NCBI RefSeq assembly: GCF_002091715.1
Contig: NZ_BDAG01000042.1
Span: 1-63,322, forward strand
Length of the DNA stretch: 63,322 nucleotides
Direction: 5' to 3'
From: Pseudomonas migulae NBRC 103157
GTDB lineage: Bacteria; Pseudomonadota; Gammaproteobacteria; Pseudomonadales; Pseudomonadaceae
Below are positions 45,190 to 54,267 of this stretch, piece after piece. Under the pieces are notes generated by a model. That model worked only from the letters and a program-made list of their open reading frames with translations, was not told the origin of the DNA and searched no databases. Numbering within the stretch: position 1 is the stretch's first letter; each line of letters starts with the position of its first letter. The position numbers were made by a program, and so were the translations under genes.

Positions 45190-46671
45190 CTACACAATCC
45201 ACATCAGCAGTGCGCAAAACACACTGCCCGCCGAAAACGTCATGGCCCGCGACGACCAGGTATTGAACCAGCGCTGATAGCTGGCCAGGCCGCGGTCGAG
45301 TCTGGTTTTCTGGCGCGTCCACGATTGCTGGTCGAGACGGAAGAACACATAGATTTTCACCATGGCGCCGACCAGCTGGTTGTAATAGAGAATCAGTGGG
45401 TAAGCCGGACCGACCGGGTGTCCCGAAGCCAGCAACAGAAGACTCAGGATCAAGCGCGTCACGCCGATCCAGAGCACATAAATCATCAGGTAGGCGAAGG
45501 TGTATTTGAGGCTGGCAATGATCGCCACTGAAGGCCCGAGCAGGCTGGCCCACATCGATACGCGTTGGTCCAGCAGCACCAGCGAGGTGAACCAGCCCAA
45601 CCGCCGCACACCCAGGTGCAGGGCCCGCGAGTTCTGGCGCAGGTTGTTGCCATACCAGCGGAACATCAGCTTGCGGCTGGCCTTGAAGAAGTTTTTTTCC
45701 GGGGGATGCTCGACGGTGTTGATCGCTGCATCGGGTACATAAAAGGTGTCGTAGCCCAGCCGCATCAAGCTGTACCAACTGGACTTGTCATCACCGGTCA
45801 AAAAGCGGAATCGTCCCAGGCGCCAGTGCTCCAGATAATCGCGCTCAACGTCCTGGATAAAGCCGGGGTTGGTCACCACCTGGGCGCGAAACACCGACAT
45901 CCGCCCGGTCATGGTCAGCACGCGCTTGCCCAGTGCCATCGAACACATATTGATGTGCCGCTGGGCGAACCGCAGCTTGTGCCATTGGCTCATCAGGTAG
46001 CTTCCGCGTACCTCGCAGAACTCATTGGTGGTCAACCCGCCGACGTTCGGAAACAGCTTGAACCAGCAGACGGTCTGACGCACCAGTCCGGCGGAGAGCA
46101 CGGTATCGCCATCGACCACCGCCACCACTGCATCGGCATCCGGCACGTGCCGGGAAATCGCCCGAAAACCGTGGGCCAGGCCATCGCGCTTGCCGGTGCC
46201 GGGAATCCGCACAAAGCTCAACTTGACCCGACTCGGTGGGGTATAGCTGTCCCAGAGTGCCTTTATCAGCAGCTCATCGGCCAGCTCTACGATGGAACAG
46301 ACCACCGTGGTCGGGTAACCACAACCGATGGCCTCTTCGATCACCGAGCGGTAAACCTGCGACGTGGTCAACGCATCGATACGAAAACTGGTGACCAGCA
46401 AAAACACGTGGGACGGATCGGCACTGCTGCCGAGCCGGGTGACTTTGCGCCGGTAGTAAGGGAACACCAGATAAAGGAACAGTAATCCGCGAAGGTAATG
46501 GATCGCGCCCATCGTATAGCGCCAGATACCGACCGCCCCCAGCAACAGGAGAAAGTCCCTGGATTGGGGATCGAACACTGAGCGCGGCAGCAACAGTGCA
46601 AGCCCCATCAACGCGGTGACGTAGAGCAGCCACCCCGCAGCTTCGCGCAAGTAATCCCTGGAATCATCCAT
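45190..46671 (-). CDS. alg8: Mannuronan synthase (glycosyltransferase 2)
   Basis: A 493-residue inner-membrane GT2 polymerase. It has substrate Asp motifs VVDGDTVLS and FLTGDDKSSWYS, and a RWYGNN block after KASRKLMF, with helices at both ends. It uses GDP-mannuronate and is activated through Alg44. Confidence 0.95.
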   Translation of the reverse strand: MDDSRDYLREAAGWLLYVTALMGLALLLPRSVFDPQSRDFLLLLGAVGIWRYTMGAIHYLRGLLFLYLVFPYYRRKVTRLGSSADPSHVFLLVTSFRIDALTTSQVYRSVIEEAIGCGYPTTVVCSIVELADELLIKALWDSYTPPSRVKLSFVRIPGTGKRDGLAHGFRAISRHVPDADAVVAVVDGDTVLSAGLVRQTVCWFKLFPNVGGLTTNEFCEVRGSYLMSQWHKLRFAQRHINMCSMALGKRVLTMTGRMSVFRAQVVTNPGFIQDVERDYLEHWRLGRFRFLTGDDKSSWYSLMRLGYDTFYVPDAAINTVEHPPEKNFFKASRKLMFRWYGNNLRQNSRALHLGVRRLGWFTSLVLLDQRVSMWASLLGPSVAIIASLKYTFAYLMIYVLWIGVTRLILSLLLLASGHPVGPAYPLILYYNQLVGAMVKIYVFFRLDQQSWTRQKTRLDRGLASYQRWFNTWSSRAMTFSAGSVFCALLMWIV

Positions 46672-46728
46672 ACCTGTGGCCCCTGTTCGATAGACCCGTA
46701 TCGCTCGGGTTGCAGTTCGGTGCTTCTC

Positions 46729-48039
46729 TTACCAGCAGATGCCTTCGAGCCGATCGTCACTGGCGTACGGCATGAAACCCACCAGGTCGACCACTTGCTT
46801 GCCTTCGGGCACATCGAGTGCGATGGCTTTGAAGGACTCGTCACCGTTACCCAGCACAATCACATCCGCCTCCTCGATCACTTTCGTAAGGTCGGCGCGT
46901 AACAGCGAAGCCAGGTGCGGGATCTTCGACTCGATGTAGTCCTTGTTGGCCCCGTAGATGCGCGCGTATTCAACGTTGCGGTCGAAGATATGCAGGTCAT
47001 AGCCCTTGCCGATCAGCATTTCGGCCAACTCGACCAGCGGGCTTTCGCGCAGGTCATCGGTGCCCGCCTTGAAGCTCAGGCCGAGCAGGGCGATACGCCG
47101 TTTGCCGTAGCTGGTGATAATGTCGAAGGCTCGCTGTACCTGCGCCGCATTGCTGCGCATGATCGAGGCCAGCAGCGGGTGCTCGACATCCAGTTGCCCG
47201 GCGCGATAGTTCAGTGCACGCACATCCTTGGGCAGGCACGAACCGCCGAACGCGAAGCCGGGGCGCATGTAATAACGCGAGAGGTTGAGTTTGGTGTCCT
47301 GGCAGACCACGTCCATCACATCGCGACCGTCCACGCCGGCGGCCTTCGCAATATTGCCGATCTCATTGGCGAAGGTCACTTTGGTCGCGTGCCAGACGTT
47401 GCAGGTGTACTTGATCATCTCCGCCACTTCGATGCTCCTGCGCAGGAGCGGGGCGTCCAGCTCTTGATAGAGCGCGACGAGCATGTCACCGCTGCGTTGG
47501 TCGAGTTCACCGATCACCGTCATGGGCGGACAGTTGTAATCCTTGATCGCGGTGCTTTCACGCAGGAACTCCGGGTTGATCGCCACGCCGAAGTCGACCC
47601 CGGCCTTCTTGCCGGAGCAGTCTTCAAGAATCGGGATCACCACGTTCTTCACGGTGCCCGGCAGTACGGTGCTGCGCACCACCACCGTGTGCCAGCTGTC
47701 CTTGGTGTGCAGGGCTTCGCCGATTTCGCGACAGACTGACTCTATGTACACCAGATCCAGATCGCCGTTCTTCTTGCAGGGTGTAGCGACGGCGATGAAC
47801 GACATATCCGTGTCCATCATGGCGGCCTTTACATCACCGGTCCCCCGCAGCCGCCCAACATGCACCCCCTGCTCGAGCAGAGTCTCCAGGCCTGGCTCAA
47901 CGATGGGCGACTTGCCCTGATTGATCAGGTCGATTTTTACCTGCGAGATATCCACCCCGATTACGTCATGACCGCGAGCACACAGACAGCCCGCGCATAC
48001 AGCGCCCACATACCCCAAACCAAATATGCTGATACGCAT
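46729..48039 (-). CDS. algD: GDP-mannose 6-dehydrogenase
   Basis: A 436-residue enzyme, the same length as P. aeruginosa AlgD. It has the NAD motif GLGYVGAVCAG and the catalytic Cys in FAFGGSCLPKDVRAL. It makes GDP-mannuronate, the committed step. It is the first gene of the operon, 57 bases before alg8. Confidence 0.96.
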   Translation of the reverse strand: MRISIFGLGYVGAVCAGCLCARGHDVIGVDISQVKIDLINQGKSPIVEPGLETLLEQGVHVGRLRGTGDVKAAMMDTDMSFIAVATPCKKNGDLDLVYIESVCREIGEALHTKDSWHTVVVRSTVLPGTVKNVVIPILEDCSGKKAGVDFGVAINPEFLRESTAIKDYNCPPMTVIGELDQRSGDMLVALYQELDAPLLRRSIEVAEMIKYTCNVWHATKVTFANEIGNIAKAAGVDGRDVMDVVCQDTKLNLSRYYMRPGFAFGGSCLPKDVRALNYRAGQLDVEHPLLASIMRSNAAQVQRAFDIITSYGKRRIALLGLSFKAGTDDLRESPLVELAEMLIGKGYDLHIFDRNVEYARIYGANKDYIESKIPHLASLLRADLTKVIEEADVIVLGNGDESFKAIALDVPEGKQVVDLVGFMPYASDDRLEGICW

Positions 48040-48257
48040 TGGTGAGTTCCCCGTATACCCTGATTTCGAAAGGCCATCGGCATGCCATACAGGCCGACAG
48101 TTGCTCTATCTGGCTAACTAAGCGGCAGTTTGGTTCAACGTGTTTTTCGGGCAGAACTTGCAGAAACAAGAGTGTAGACAAACATTGCGCCGGCACTGTC
48201 ATTTTTTTTAACAGAAATTTCGAACAGTTCAAGCTGCCAATATAAGTGGTAGGGCTT

Positions 48258-48272
48258 ACAAGGAAAGTGCCA
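48258..48272 (-). promoter_or_regulatory. Sigma-54 type -24/-12 promoter candidate for algD
   Basis: On the minus strand TGGCAC (48272-48267), five bases TTTCC, then TTGT (48261-48258), matching TGGCAC-N5-TTGC in all but one base. Transcription would start near 48246, giving a leader of about 205 bases. RpoN effects on algD are reported in P. aeruginosa, where AlgU normally drives it. No clear AlgU (GAACTT-N16-TCTGA) site was seen on the correct strand. Confidence 0.5.
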
Positions 48273-48568
48273 AAAGACAAAATAATAAAAAATGTTAATA
48301 AAAACAGTTATATGACAAACTTATCGAGATTGATTCTATAAGCTGGGTATGTGTTTTTGCACCAAAAACAGGCGAGTGGCTATATCGATTTTTTGAGCGG
48401 GCACTGGCGCAGTGCAACACCAGCTTTACAGTTTTTTAATCAGCGAAATCAAATTTTACTTGGGGTGTAAAGTTGCTGAGACATGTCAATTTTTTAATAA
48501 CAGTTTTGTTGGCGTTTTGAGGGTGTTCGATAGTCAAAGTCTTGGAACTGCGGAAAACGATCAAGCAA
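48273..48568. other. AT-rich region upstream of algD
   Basis: This stretch of about 300 bases is AT-rich with many A and T runs. No gene was identified. It is a plausible region for DNA-bending and activator binding to the algD promoter, but no specific site was identified. Confidence 0.4.
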
Positions 48569-48598
48569 TAAAAAAACCGCAATCAATGCGGTTTTTTT
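48569..48598. terminator. Bidirectional terminator
   Basis: AAAAAACCGCA, loop ATCAA, TGCGGTTTTTTT. On the minus strand it lies 20 bases after the permease gene and would end its transcript. Confidence 0.88.
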
Positions 48599-48617
48599 GC
48601 GATCGAAGTGTGGAGGG

Positions 48618-50033
48618 CTAGAGGCTGTTGGCGAGTTTTGCGGTGGAGAGGCGGCGTTTGTATGCGGTGTCGCGGTTGGCCAGCCAGTAGTAGAGCGGCG
48701 AGGTGATGATCAGGCCCACCAGCCAGGACAAGTCGGCCCCATTGATGTGCTCCGAAATTGGCCCGACATACAGCGGCGTGTTCATGAACGGAATCTGCAC
48801 CGCAATCCCGATCGCATACGCCAGCAACGCCTGGGGGTTGTACCGGCCATAGATCCCGCCATCCACCTTGAAGATCGAGTTGATGTCGTACTGACCTTTG
48901 TGAATGGCGTAGAAGTCGATCAGATTGATCGCGGTCCACGGCACCAGCACCACGAGCAGCACCAGCACCATGTCGACGAAGTGGCCGATGAAATTGGCGG
49001 AAGCACCGACGGCGGCGAAGCAGCAGGCGGCGAGAATGATGATCGAGAGGATGGCGCGGCTTTTCGCGGTGGGAATCCAGCGGTAGGCGAACGTTTGTAC
49101 CAGGGTGATCAGCGACAGCACGGCACCGTAGAGGTTGAGGGCGTTGTGGCTGATGACGCTGAGCAGGAACAGCACGAGCATCAGCGGGCCGATGGAGCCG
49201 GTGGCGAGTTTGACGGCATCCATGGTGTCCATGCCGACAGGTGTGGCGAGCACGGCGACGGCGCCGAAGATGAACGAGAGGCTGGAACCGAGCACGGTGC
49301 CCAGATAAGTCGTCCAGAACGTGGCGGCCACGGGCACGTTGGCCGGCAGGTAGCGCGAATAGTCGGAGACGTACGGCGCAAAGGCGATTTGCCAGAGCGC
49401 GGCGAGGGAGACGGTGGCGAGCCAGCCGGAGATGTTGAAGCTGCCGCGGGTGAGGAAGTCGGCGGTCTGCACGTGGGTGAAGATGTAGCCGAAGCCGAGC
49501 ACGATGCCGGCGCCGAGCACCCAGGTGCCGATGCGGTTGAGTACATGGATGAAGCGATAGCCGATGATGCCGATGATGCCGGAACCGAGGGCGCCGATGA
49601 CGATGCCCACCGGCACCGGCACGCTGTCGACCACGCCATGCAGGGATTTGCCGGCGAGGACGATGTTGGAGGCGAAGAAGCCGATGTACATGATGCCGGC
49701 GATCAGCACCACCAGCAGCGCGCCGAGGGAGCCGAACTGGGCGCGGCTCTGGATCATCTGCGGAATGCCCATCTGCGGGCCTTGGGCCGAGTGCAGCGCC
49801 ATCAGCACGCCGCCGACCAGGTGGCCGACGAGGATGGCGACGATGCCCCACACCAAATTCAGGTGGAACATCTGCACGCCGAGGGCGCCGGTGACGATGG
49901 GCAGCGGGGCGATGTTGCCGCCGAACCAGAGGGTGAACAGGTCACGGGTTTTGCCGTGGCGATCTTCGGGCGGCACATAGCCGATGGTGTGTTTTTCGAT
50001 GAGCGGGGCGGAGGTTGTTGCTGCGGTAACCAT
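48618..50033 (-). CDS. NCS1 family nucleobase/cation symporter
   Basis: A 471-residue inner-membrane transporter with about 12 helices. Family blocks include LFTLWFGGNIAPLPI, GPQMGIPQMIQSRAQFG and SDYSRYLP. Relatives import cytosine, uracil, allantoin, hydantoins or thiamine. GGAG is 7 bases before ATG 50033. It lies at the end of a same-strand set of degradation-type genes, separated by 286 bases and a REP pair, so its substrate may be what that set degrades. Confidence 0.85.
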   Translation of the reverse strand: MVTAATTSAPLIEKHTIGYVPPEDRHGKTRDLFTLWFGGNIAPLPIVTGALGVQMFHLNLVWGIVAILVGHLVGGVLMALHSAQGPQMGIPQMIQSRAQFGSLGALLVVLIAGIMYIGFFASNIVLAGKSLHGVVDSVPVPVGIVIGALGSGIIGIIGYRFIHVLNRIGTWVLGAGIVLGFGYIFTHVQTADFLTRGSFNISGWLATVSLAALWQIAFAPYVSDYSRYLPANVPVAATFWTTYLGTVLGSSLSFIFGAVAVLATPVGMDTMDAVKLATGSIGPLMLVLFLLSVISHNALNLYGAVLSLITLVQTFAYRWIPTAKSRAILSIIILAACCFAAVGASANFIGHFVDMVLVLLVVLVPWTAINLIDFYAIHKGQYDINSIFKVDGGIYGRYNPQALLAYAIGIAVQIPFMNTPLYVGPISEHINGADLSWLVGLIITSPLYYWLANRDTAYKRRLSTAKLANSL

Positions 50034-50199
50034 GACGGACTCCAAGGCAATTTGAGTACGTGGACGTACTTCGGTGAGCGCCGCGCGGGGGCGACGCTTT
50101 TCTTGTTGGAGTTGATGATGTGCGGTGGATGGGGATAGATAAATTACAAAGATTGTTGTTATAGACGTTAAAAAATGTAGGTCGCCGGGCAGCCGAAAA

Positions 50200-50295
50200 C
50201 CCTGTGGGAGCGGGCTTGCTCGCGAAGGCAGAGTGTCAGGCAACATCATTGTCGACTGACACTCCGCCTTCGCGAGCAAGCCCGCTTCCGCAGGG
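50200..50295. repeat. REP pair, GTGGGAGCGGG flavour
   Basis: Inverted copies flank a spacer with CAACATCATTGTCGACTGAC. It lies between the permease gene and the M20 deacylase. Confidence 0.87.
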
Positions 50296-50319
50296 TTTTC
50301 GGGGTGTTCAAAATCTTTG

Positions 50320-51471
50320 TTATTCGCTGATCGTTAGCAGCATCCGTTGCAGCATGGCGTCACAGCCATTCAGTTGTTCGAGGCTGACGAATTCATCCGG
50401 TTTGTGGCCCTGATCCATACTGCCGGGGCCGCACACGACGGTGGGAATTCCGGCGGCATCGAAAAGGCCGCCCTCGGTGCCGAAGGCCACTGTGCCGAAC
50501 TCTCGGGAACCGCAGAATGCGGCGATCAACTCAGCCGCTTCGCTGTGGGCATCCGTCGCCAATCCGGGATATGCCGAGAGTTCACTGAAGCGAATCGCGC
50601 TCTGTTCACTCACCGCACGCATTCGCGGCAGCACTTGCTGCTCGGCATAGGTTTTCAGTTCCTGGGCGACGTCGCCTGGATCGTGGGATGGAAGGGTACG
50701 GACCTCGAAGTCGAAGCGGCAATCGGCAGGGACGATGTTCAAGGCCTTGCCGCCGTCAATCACGCCGGTTTGTACGGTGCTGAAAGGCGGATCAAAACGC
50801 GCGTCTTGATGCTCGGGTGCTTTGAGCCTGTCGCCGATCCGTCCCAGCTCACCGATCAGTTCGGCGGCGTATTCAATGGCATTGACCCCAAGCGGCGCAT
50901 ACGCCGAATGGCACGCGTGACCCTGAATATCGCAGCGCATCGCCAGTTTGCCTTTGTGACCGAGCACCGGTTTCAGCTCGGTCGGCTCGCCGATGATGCA
51001 CAGCATCGGCTTGACTGGCCGTTGCTCCAGCTCCGCCAGCAACGAACGCACGCCGAGGCAACCGACTTCTTCATCATAGGAGAGCGCGATATGCACGGGC
51101 AGCCGCAACGAGGCGTTCACCAAGGATGGAACGAGGGCAAGCACACAGGCAATGTAGCCCTTCATGTCCGCCGTTCCACGACCGTACAACTTGCCATCGC
51201 GCTCAGTGAGATCGAACGGTGCAACGGTCCACGGCTGGCCGTCGACGGGCACCACATCGGTATGTCCCGAGAGCACGATGCCCGGCAACTGCGCCGGGCC
51301 TATGGTGGCGAACAGATTGGCCTTGCTGCGTTGCTCGTTGTAGACCCGCTCACACGGCACGTCAAAGCTCGCGAGGTAGTCGCGGACAAAGTCGATGAGG
51401 TGCAGGTTTGATTCGCGGCTTGTGGTGTCGAATGCAACCAGCGTCTTCAGCAAATCGCGGCTGGTGCTCAT
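50320..51471 (-). CDS. M20 deacylase (ArgE/DapE family)
   Basis: This 383-residue zinc peptidase-family hydrolase has GHTDVVPVDG, GRGTADMKG, the catalytic Glu in SYDEEVGCLG and IGEPTE. It removes an acyl or carbamoyl group from an amino acid. ArgE-type annotation is possible but the context (with DUF1028, RidA and a nucleobase-type permease) favours a catabolic amidohydrolase. The start overlaps the DUF1028 stop by 4 bases. Confidence 0.85.
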   Translation of the reverse strand: MSTSRDLLKTLVAFDTTSRESNLHLIDFVRDYLASFDVPCERVYNEQRSKANLFATIGPAQLPGIVLSGHTDVVPVDGQPWTVAPFDLTERDGKLYGRGTADMKGYIACVLALVPSLVNASLRLPVHIALSYDEEVGCLGVRSLLAELEQRPVKPMLCIIGEPTELKPVLGHKGKLAMRCDIQGHACHSAYAPLGVNAIEYAAELIGELGRIGDRLKAPEHQDARFDPPFSTVQTGVIDGGKALNIVPADCRFDFEVRTLPSHDPGDVAQELKTYAEQQVLPRMRAVSEQSAIRFSELSAYPGLATDAHSEAAELIAAFCGSREFGTVAFGTEGGLFDAAGIPTVVCGPGSMDQGHKPDEFVSLEQLNGCDAMLQRMLLTISE

Positions 51472-52145
51472 CGGTCGTCTCCGGCGACACCGTAGCCGGG
51501 GGATTTGTCCGGGGCGAGGGCGCGGTCGATGTAGTCCTGGACTTGTGGGCGATAGGCGTCCCACAGTTTTTCCAACTGGCCGATGGGGTCTTTGTCCGCC
51601 CAGTCGACCCGCAGGTTGATGATCGGCCAGGTCAGTTCGCCGACCACCACCATCGCCGCCGAATGCACCGGCCCGGCTTCGCCACCGGCAGCGATGGCGG
51701 CTTTCATCGCGGCCAGCAAGCGGTCGGCCAGTTGCCCTTCGCCGTGCTCGAAGGCTTCAACCATGGCTTCAATCACCGAGCGGTCCGCAAGCATGTTGCC
51801 GGCGGCGACGCATTGTTCGCCGGACACGGCGTTGTGGTTGCCCAGGGTTTGCGCGCCGCTGAAATGGGCGGTCTGGCCGAGGTGGTCAATCGCAGTGATC
51901 TGCCGGTATTGGCTGTAGCCGTTGCGCGTGAGCACTTTGTCCAGCGCTTCGGCTGGGGCGAGGCCTTGCTCCAGGAGGGCGAGGACGTCCGGTCCTAGGG
52001 ACGGGAGGGTGATGTTCTGTGTGGAGACGGCTCCGACACCCGGCAGCAGCCAGGGGCAGCGGGCGCCGACGGCGATGCTGGAGGAACTGATCGCAATGCC
52101 GAGCTGACCGGTTTCGGGGCAACGGGCGGCGATGGAGAAGGTCAT
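51468..52145 (-). CDS. DUF1028 Ntn-hydrolase-like protein
   Basis: A 225-residue protein of the DUF1028 family, which has an Ntn-hydrolase-related fold. Blocks: MTFSIAARCPETGQLGIAIS, GVGAVSTQNIT and AMVVVGELTWPIINLRVDW. The family's reaction is unsettled. It is coupled to the M20 deacylase by overlap, suggesting sequential steps on one substrate. Confidence 0.85.
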   Translation of the reverse strand: MTFSIAARCPETGQLGIAISSSSIAVGARCPWLLPGVGAVSTQNITLPSLGPDVLALLEQGLAPAEALDKVLTRNGYSQYRQITAIDHLGQTAHFSGAQTLGNHNAVSGEQCVAAGNMLADRSVIEAMVEAFEHGEGQLADRLLAAMKAAIAAGGEAGPVHSAAMVVVGELTWPIINLRVDWADKDPIGQLEKLWDAYRPQVQDYIDRALAPDKSPGYGVAGDDR

Positions 52146-52190
52146 GTTTTTTGCTCCTTGGTTTGCCTTGGCAAAGTGGTTGTCAGATCT

Positions 52191-52290
52191 GACGCCTTCG
52201 CGGGCAAGCCCGCTCCCGCAGGGATCTTCAGCGGCCCAAAAATGTGTACACGACGACTGACCTGTGGGAGCTGGCTTGCCTGCGATGGCC
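52191..52290. repeat. REP pair, mixed flavour
   Basis: A GTGGGAGCGGG-type unit at 52191-52221 and an inverted unit with GGGAGCTGGCTTGCCTGCG at 52260-52290, in the gap between the RidA and DUF1028 genes. Confidence 0.82.
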
Positions 52291-52308
52291 GCGACGCGGT
52301 CTACCGGT

Positions 52309-52725
52309 TTATTCGGGAATCACCGCAATCACATCAATCTCCATCAACCACTGCGGCTGCCCTAACGCCGACACCACCAACCCGGTCGAAATCGGAAACA
52401 CGCCTTTCAACCACTTGCCCACTTCCTGATAAACCGGCTCGCGATACCGCGGATCGATCAGGTAAGTCGTGGTTTTCACGATGTGGCTCAGGTCGCTGCC
52501 AGCTTCTTCCAGCAACTGCTTGACGTTGCGCATGGCCTGCTCGGCCTGGGCTCTCGGGTCACCGAGACCCACCAGATTGCCTTCGAAATCAGTCCCGACC
52601 TGGCCGCGAACATAAACCGTGTTGCCCGCGCGGACGGCTTGGCACAGGTCGTTGTCCAGGCTCTGGTTCGGGTAGGTTTCCTTGGTGTTGAACATGCGAA
52701 TACGGGTGTGGGTTGGCGTGGACAT
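52309..52725 (-). CDS. RidA/YjgF family enamine deaminase
   Basis: A 138-residue trimeric protein of the Rid family with VYVRGQVGTDFEGN, EAGSDLSHIVKTTTYL and QWLMEIDVIAVI. Members deaminate reactive enamine/imine intermediates; the arginine found in RidA itself near the C-terminus appears not to be conserved, so it may be a Rid2-7 subgroup. It lies 24 bases from the monooxygenase gene and is probably co-transcribed. Confidence 0.85.
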   Translation of the reverse strand: MSTPTHTRIRMFNTKETYPNQSLDNDLCQAVRAGNTVYVRGQVGTDFEGNLVGLGDPRAQAEQAMRNVKQLLEEAGSDLSHIVKTTTYLIDPRYREPVYQEVGKWLKGVFPISTGLVVSALGQPQWLMEIDVIAVIPE

Positions 52726-52749
52726 TTAAAGCTCCTGACAGAAAAAGGC

Positions 52750-54060
52750 TTAGGCATTGACCGTTGTTTTGTGGGCGACCGGGGCTTTTTCGGCCTCGCG
52801 TTGCGCCGCATCGTGGTAGTCGAGATAGGAACGCTGAATGGCGATGTGATCAGCCACATACTTGGCGTCGTGCCAAACGCCCCAGATAAACGAAGACCCG
52901 CGACGCGACTGCCAGGGCAGCCCGAGGAAATACACACCCGGTTCACTGGACACGCCGCGTTGATGTTGCGGTTTGCCCTTGTCGTCGAAGGCGTCAACGT
53001 TGAGCCAGCTGTAATCCGTGGCAAACCCGGTGGCCCAGATGATCGAGGTCACGCCGGCCTTGGCCAGGTTGAGTTCAAGAATCGGGTGGGTCACGCAGGC
53101 CGGATCGGGGAAGGTGATGCGCGCTTCAGGTTCTTCCGGCAGATCGAGGCCATTGCGTTCGATGTAAGCGTCGGCAGCGTTGAGCAACGCCAGATAATTC
53201 TCATCACCACGCGCCAGGTTCTCGGCCAGGTTCGGTTGGAACGTCGCCACACCGCCATTGAATGATTGAGTCAGGCCGACCAGCGTCATTCCGCGATGAG
53301 CGAGGCCACGGAAGTCCACGGTGCGGCCGCCATGCGCGCCACTTACCGCGATGGTGACGTGTTCCCGGCCCGGCTTCATCGCCGCCTGGTCCCATTCGCC
53401 GAGCACACCCAGCCACCAGCAGAAATCCCGGTTGCGATAGGCGCGAGGAGGGCGGTCGTGGGCGCCGACGGAGAGATAAACCTGCTTGCCGTCACGCTGC
53501 AATTCATCGGCGATCTGCACGCCCGACGAGCCGGCACCGACGACCAGAACAGCACCTTCCGGCAATTGCTGCGGGTTGCGGTAATCGGCGGAGTGAATCT
53601 GCAGGAACGGCTGATCTTGCGGTGCAATCGGCGGGATGACCGGACGCTGGAACGGCCCGGTGGCGGCGACCACGCGGTTGGCTTCGATCACGCCTTCAGA
53701 GGTTTCAATGGTGAATCCCGCGCGACCGACGTTGCGTTCGACCTTCAGCACCTCCACACCGGTGCGGATCGGCGCGTTGAACTTCTTCGCATAGGCTTCG
53801 AAGTAATCGGCGACACGTTCTTTGGGCGCAAACGCGTCGGGGCTGAGGTCGTCAAAATCAAGGCCCGGAAAGCGGTCGTGCCACGCCGGACCATTCGCCA
53901 CCAGCGAATCCCAACGCCCGGTGCGCCAGCGCTCGGCAATACGGTTACGTTCCAGCACCAGGTGCGGCACGCCCAGTTTGCTCAGGTGTTCACTCATGGC
54001 CACGCCAGCCTGACCGGCGCCAACAATCAGCGTATCTGTTTTTATTTTTTCAGTGGTCAT
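52750..54060 (-). CDS. FAD/NADPH-dependent monooxygenase
   Basis: This 436-residue flavoprotein has two Rossmann motifs, IVGAGQAGVAMSEHL at the N-terminus and VVGAGSSGVQIADEL near residue 170, plus QIHSADYRNP as a Baeyer-Villiger/FMO-like signature variant. It would oxygenate a nitrogen- or carbonyl-bearing compound. It is the first gene of the set and is divergent from the MarR-GNAT gene across about 200 bases. Confidence 0.83.
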   Translation of the reverse strand: MTTEKIKTDTLIVGAGQAGVAMSEHLSKLGVPHLVLERNRIAERWRTGRWDSLVANGPAWHDRFPGLDFDDLSPDAFAPKERVADYFEAYAKKFNAPIRTGVEVLKVERNVGRAGFTIETSEGVIEANRVVAATGPFQRPVIPPIAPQDQPFLQIHSADYRNPQQLPEGAVLVVGAGSSGVQIADELQRDGKQVYLSVGAHDRPPRAYRNRDFCWWLGVLGEWDQAAMKPGREHVTIAVSGAHGGRTVDFRGLAHRGMTLVGLTQSFNGGVATFQPNLAENLARGDENYLALLNAADAYIERNGLDLPEEPEARITFPDPACVTHPILELNLAKAGVTSIIWATGFATDYSWLNVDAFDDKGKPQHQRGVSSEPGVYFLGLPWQSRRGSSFIWGVWHDAKYVADHIAIQRSYLDYHDAAQREAEKAPVAHKTTVNA

Positions 54061-54236
54061 CTCAATACCCTTCGACGTTGGAGTCAGGTCGCGAGCGGCC
54101 TGCCATTTCTTGGGCTCAAGACTAGGGATGACCCTGGTATCGGTAAAATATTATTAAGCTGGCATTTGAGTATAAATAACTGAGGCAGAGCGTTTGACTC
54201 AGCGCCTGTTGAACCCCTGCGCCAGGATATGGTTGT

Positions 54237-54249
54237 ATAGTGCAACTAT
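54237..54249. promoter_or_regulatory. Palindrome ATAGTGCAACTAT
   Basis: ATAGT, GCA, ACTAT is a perfect inverted repeat with one base between hexamer centres, typical of MarR operators. It is 18 bases before the GTG of the MarR-GNAT gene and within the divergent gap toward the monooxygenase. Confidence 0.5.
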
Positions 54250-54267
54250 TTTCAGGGGAGGCCTGAA

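Noticed and set aside
45125..45778. N-terminal extension of alg44
   Set aside because: It runs through the end of alg8 in another frame; the PilZ start at 45124 is the family's usual start.
48154..48159. GAACTT resembling an AlgU -35 box near algD
   Set aside because: It is on the plus strand, opposite to algD, and lacks a -10 partner.
48597..50138. Long plus-strand frame opposite the NCS1 permease
   Set aside because: High-GC antisense shadow with no domain; the permease on the minus strand is clear. Similar long shadows opposite algA and algX were dropped for the same reason.
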